Source: an uncultured Holdemanella sp.
Lineage (GTDB): Bacteria; Bacillota_I; Bacilli_A; Erysipelotrichales; Erysipelotrichaceae
Reading direction: 5' to 3'
Assembly: GCF_934772795.1 (NCBI RefSeq)
Contig: NZ_CAKVMR010000020.1
Coordinates: 1-33,403, forward strand
Length of the DNA stretch: 33,403 nt
Shown here: piece by piece, positions 32,610 to 33,403 of the stretch
How the letters are laid out: each line of letters begins with the position of its first letter
Numbering within the stretch: the stretch's first letter is position 1
Notes under the pieces: model-generated
Told to the model about the DNA's origin: nothing
Databases searched by the model: none
The model's input: only the letters and a program-made list of their open reading frames with translations
Program-made: the position numbers and the translations under genes

Positions 32610-33194
32610 TTAAATCTTTTTCATTGAAACAGCTTCAATCAACAAACTAAGACCTGCCACAATCAAATAGGTCGCGATAACATAATTGATGACTAAAGCA
32701 CTTTGGAATGGCATTACCAAAAAAATAATACCTAACAATAGATTGATCCAACCAGTAAAGCTTAAATACTTCGTATCGATTACTCTAAAGAAACTAAGTC
32801 TAGAACCCCAAGTAATCTTTTGAATACCATTGACCAATAATACAAACGCAAATAAGAATGTCAATGTACTTACAGTAATTGTGACTGGCATCGTACATAA
32901 CAAACAACCTAACAAAATATTTAAGATACCGCTAGCTAGCCACATTGCGTCTCTAAAGAAGAAAGTGGTGGTGATATATGAATAAATTTCACATGCACCC
33001 CAAACGATCAAGCCAATGGCTGCGATAATTTGAATCGTTGTGAATACCTTTTCTGGAAACGCAAAACACAAAGCACCAATAAGAATCAATACTATACTTA
33101 ATATTATACTCATTCTTTTAGCCTTTTTATACCTTTCATTCCATTGTGTTGTGAATTCATCAATATAATCATAATCTGAATCAAACCACTTCAT
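32610..33194 (-). CDS. HdeD/DUF308 family membrane protein
   Basis: A 194-residue protein with a cytoplasmic N-terminus of about 30 residues and six transmembrane segments in three repeating pairs, with the recurrent pattern G-x-x-x-x-x-x-P at pair ends (GALCFAFPE, LLGCLLCTMPV, LLGIIFLVMPF). This is DUF308, named after the acid-resistance protein HdeD. Its function in Firmicutes is unknown. I start it at 33194: AAGGAG is nine bases upstream, whereas an ATG three codons earlier abuts the site. It is the first gene ahead of the alcohol dehydrogenase. Confidence 0.85.
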   Translation of the reverse strand: MKWFDSDYDYIDEFTTQWNERYKKAKRMSIILSIVLILIGALCFAFPEKVFTTIQIIAAIGLIVWGACEIYSYITTTFFFRDAMWLASGILNILLGCLLCTMPVTITVSTLTFLFAFVLLVNGIQKITWGSRLSFFRVIDTKYLSFTGWINLLLGIIFLVMPFQSALVINYVIATYLIVAGLSLLIEAVSMKKI

Positions 33195-33220
33195 ATGTAA
33201 CATCTCCTTTAACTGATTTC

Positions 33221-33248
33221 AGTATAACACTATTTTTAGCACTTACAA
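33221..33248 (-). promoter_or_regulatory. Promoter of the HdeD-like/dehydrogenase operon
   Basis: On the minus strand TTGTAA (33248-33243), a 16-base spacer, then TATACT (33226-33221) with a TGT extension. The start would be near 33214. Confidence 0.65.
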
Positions 33249-33261
33249 TATTACAGTGCTA
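33237..33261. repeat. Inverted repeat over the -35 box, candidate operator
   Basis: TAGCACT (33237-33243), 11 bases, then AGTGCTA (33255-33261). It covers the -35 box and the region upstream of it, suited to a dimeric repressor. A second inverted repeat AGACACAT/ATGTGTCT (33261-33282) follows at once, without a U-tract on either strand, so it is not a good terminator. Confidence 0.5.
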
Positions 33262-33282
33262 GACACATTTCAATATGTGTCT

Positions 33283-33403
33283 ATTATTGTAAATTTATCT
33301 CATCAATGATACACTTTTACTTGTCGAAAAAAGACAAACTATTAAATGTCAATAAGTAATGTAAAATTTATTGTAATTGTAGTTTTCTTTGTTAGATCAA
33401 GGG
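33283..33403. other. Right edge without recognised genes
   Basis: About 120 AT-rich bases. There is a small TTGTC-GAAAAAA-GACAA inverted repeat but no reading frame with a ribosome binding site. It may be upstream DNA of a gene outside the window. Confidence 0.3.

Noticed and set aside
33261..33282. Intrinsic terminator at the AGACACAT/ATGTGTCT repeat
   Set aside because: No U-tract follows on either strand, and no gene end is adjacent inside the window.

Overview
This is a low-G+C Firmicutes chromosome segment. The best fit is the Erysipelotrichia (the Clostridium innocuum / Holdemanella / Catenibacterium neighbourhood): the gene content is Bacillus-like (dnaD-nth, yqeG-yqeH-yhbY-nadD-yqeK-rsfS, recG, DegV), nadD and yqeK are fused, there is an anaerobic ribonucleotide reductase, and the cell-wall genes are of D-Ser type. 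The taxon is inferred from style and content, not from a marker gene. I see no rRNA, tRNA, insertion sequence, prophage or CRISPR array. Almost all of the window is ordinary core genome.

Region 1 (58-12479, minus strand) is one head-to-tail run of fifteen genes read from murF to nth, with most start and stop codons touching or overlapping. It begins with a cell-wall module: murF, a VanC/VanG-like D-Ala-D-X ligase, a racemase of the alanine racemase fold, and an acyltransferase-3 membrane protein. It continues through a FAD protein, the YqeG-YqeH-YhbY / NadD-YqeK / RsfS ribosome-assembly and NAD group, a methyltransferase and MTA/SAH nucleosidase, and ends with a TseB-like protein, DnaD and endonuclease III. 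The cell-wall module is the most interesting thing here. Its ligase has VanC-type residues. Its racemase has Asn at the position of alanine racemase Tyr354, the VanT serine-racemase signature. The membrane protein resembles the N-terminal half of VanT. Together they look like a split VanT plus a D-Ala-D-Ser ligase sitting with murF, that is, a chromosomal D-Ser-ended peptidoglycan precursor pathway.

Region 2 (12480-16920) holds a 384-base intergenic stretch with a probable small RNA (strong promoter, three hairpins, perfect terminator, two CCCCTTA motifs), then hit (plus), and a convergent minus-strand group of a membrane protein, recG and an anchored extracellular protein.

Region 3 (16921-22679, plus) has an M42 peptidase, DegV, a cyclophilin and a MetR/MtaR-like LysR regulator, followed by two tandem MetE-C-terminal-like methyltransferases. 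Each methyltransferase has its own copy of a TATAG-N7-CTATA operator and its own terminator.

Region 4 (22693-28880, minus) has a CtpE-like P-type ATPase, a degenerate IspD paralogue behind a true ispD, and nrdD-nrdG. The ATPase and ispD both look leaderless. Both nrd ribosome binding sites sit flush against a hairpin.

Region 5 (29203-33194) has an AIM24-family protein, a DtxR-family regulator divergent from a secreted DUF1002 protein, an iron-type alcohol dehydrogenase and an HdeD-like membrane protein. Convergent gene pairs in regions 2-5 share bidirectional terminators whose hairpins contain the stop codons.
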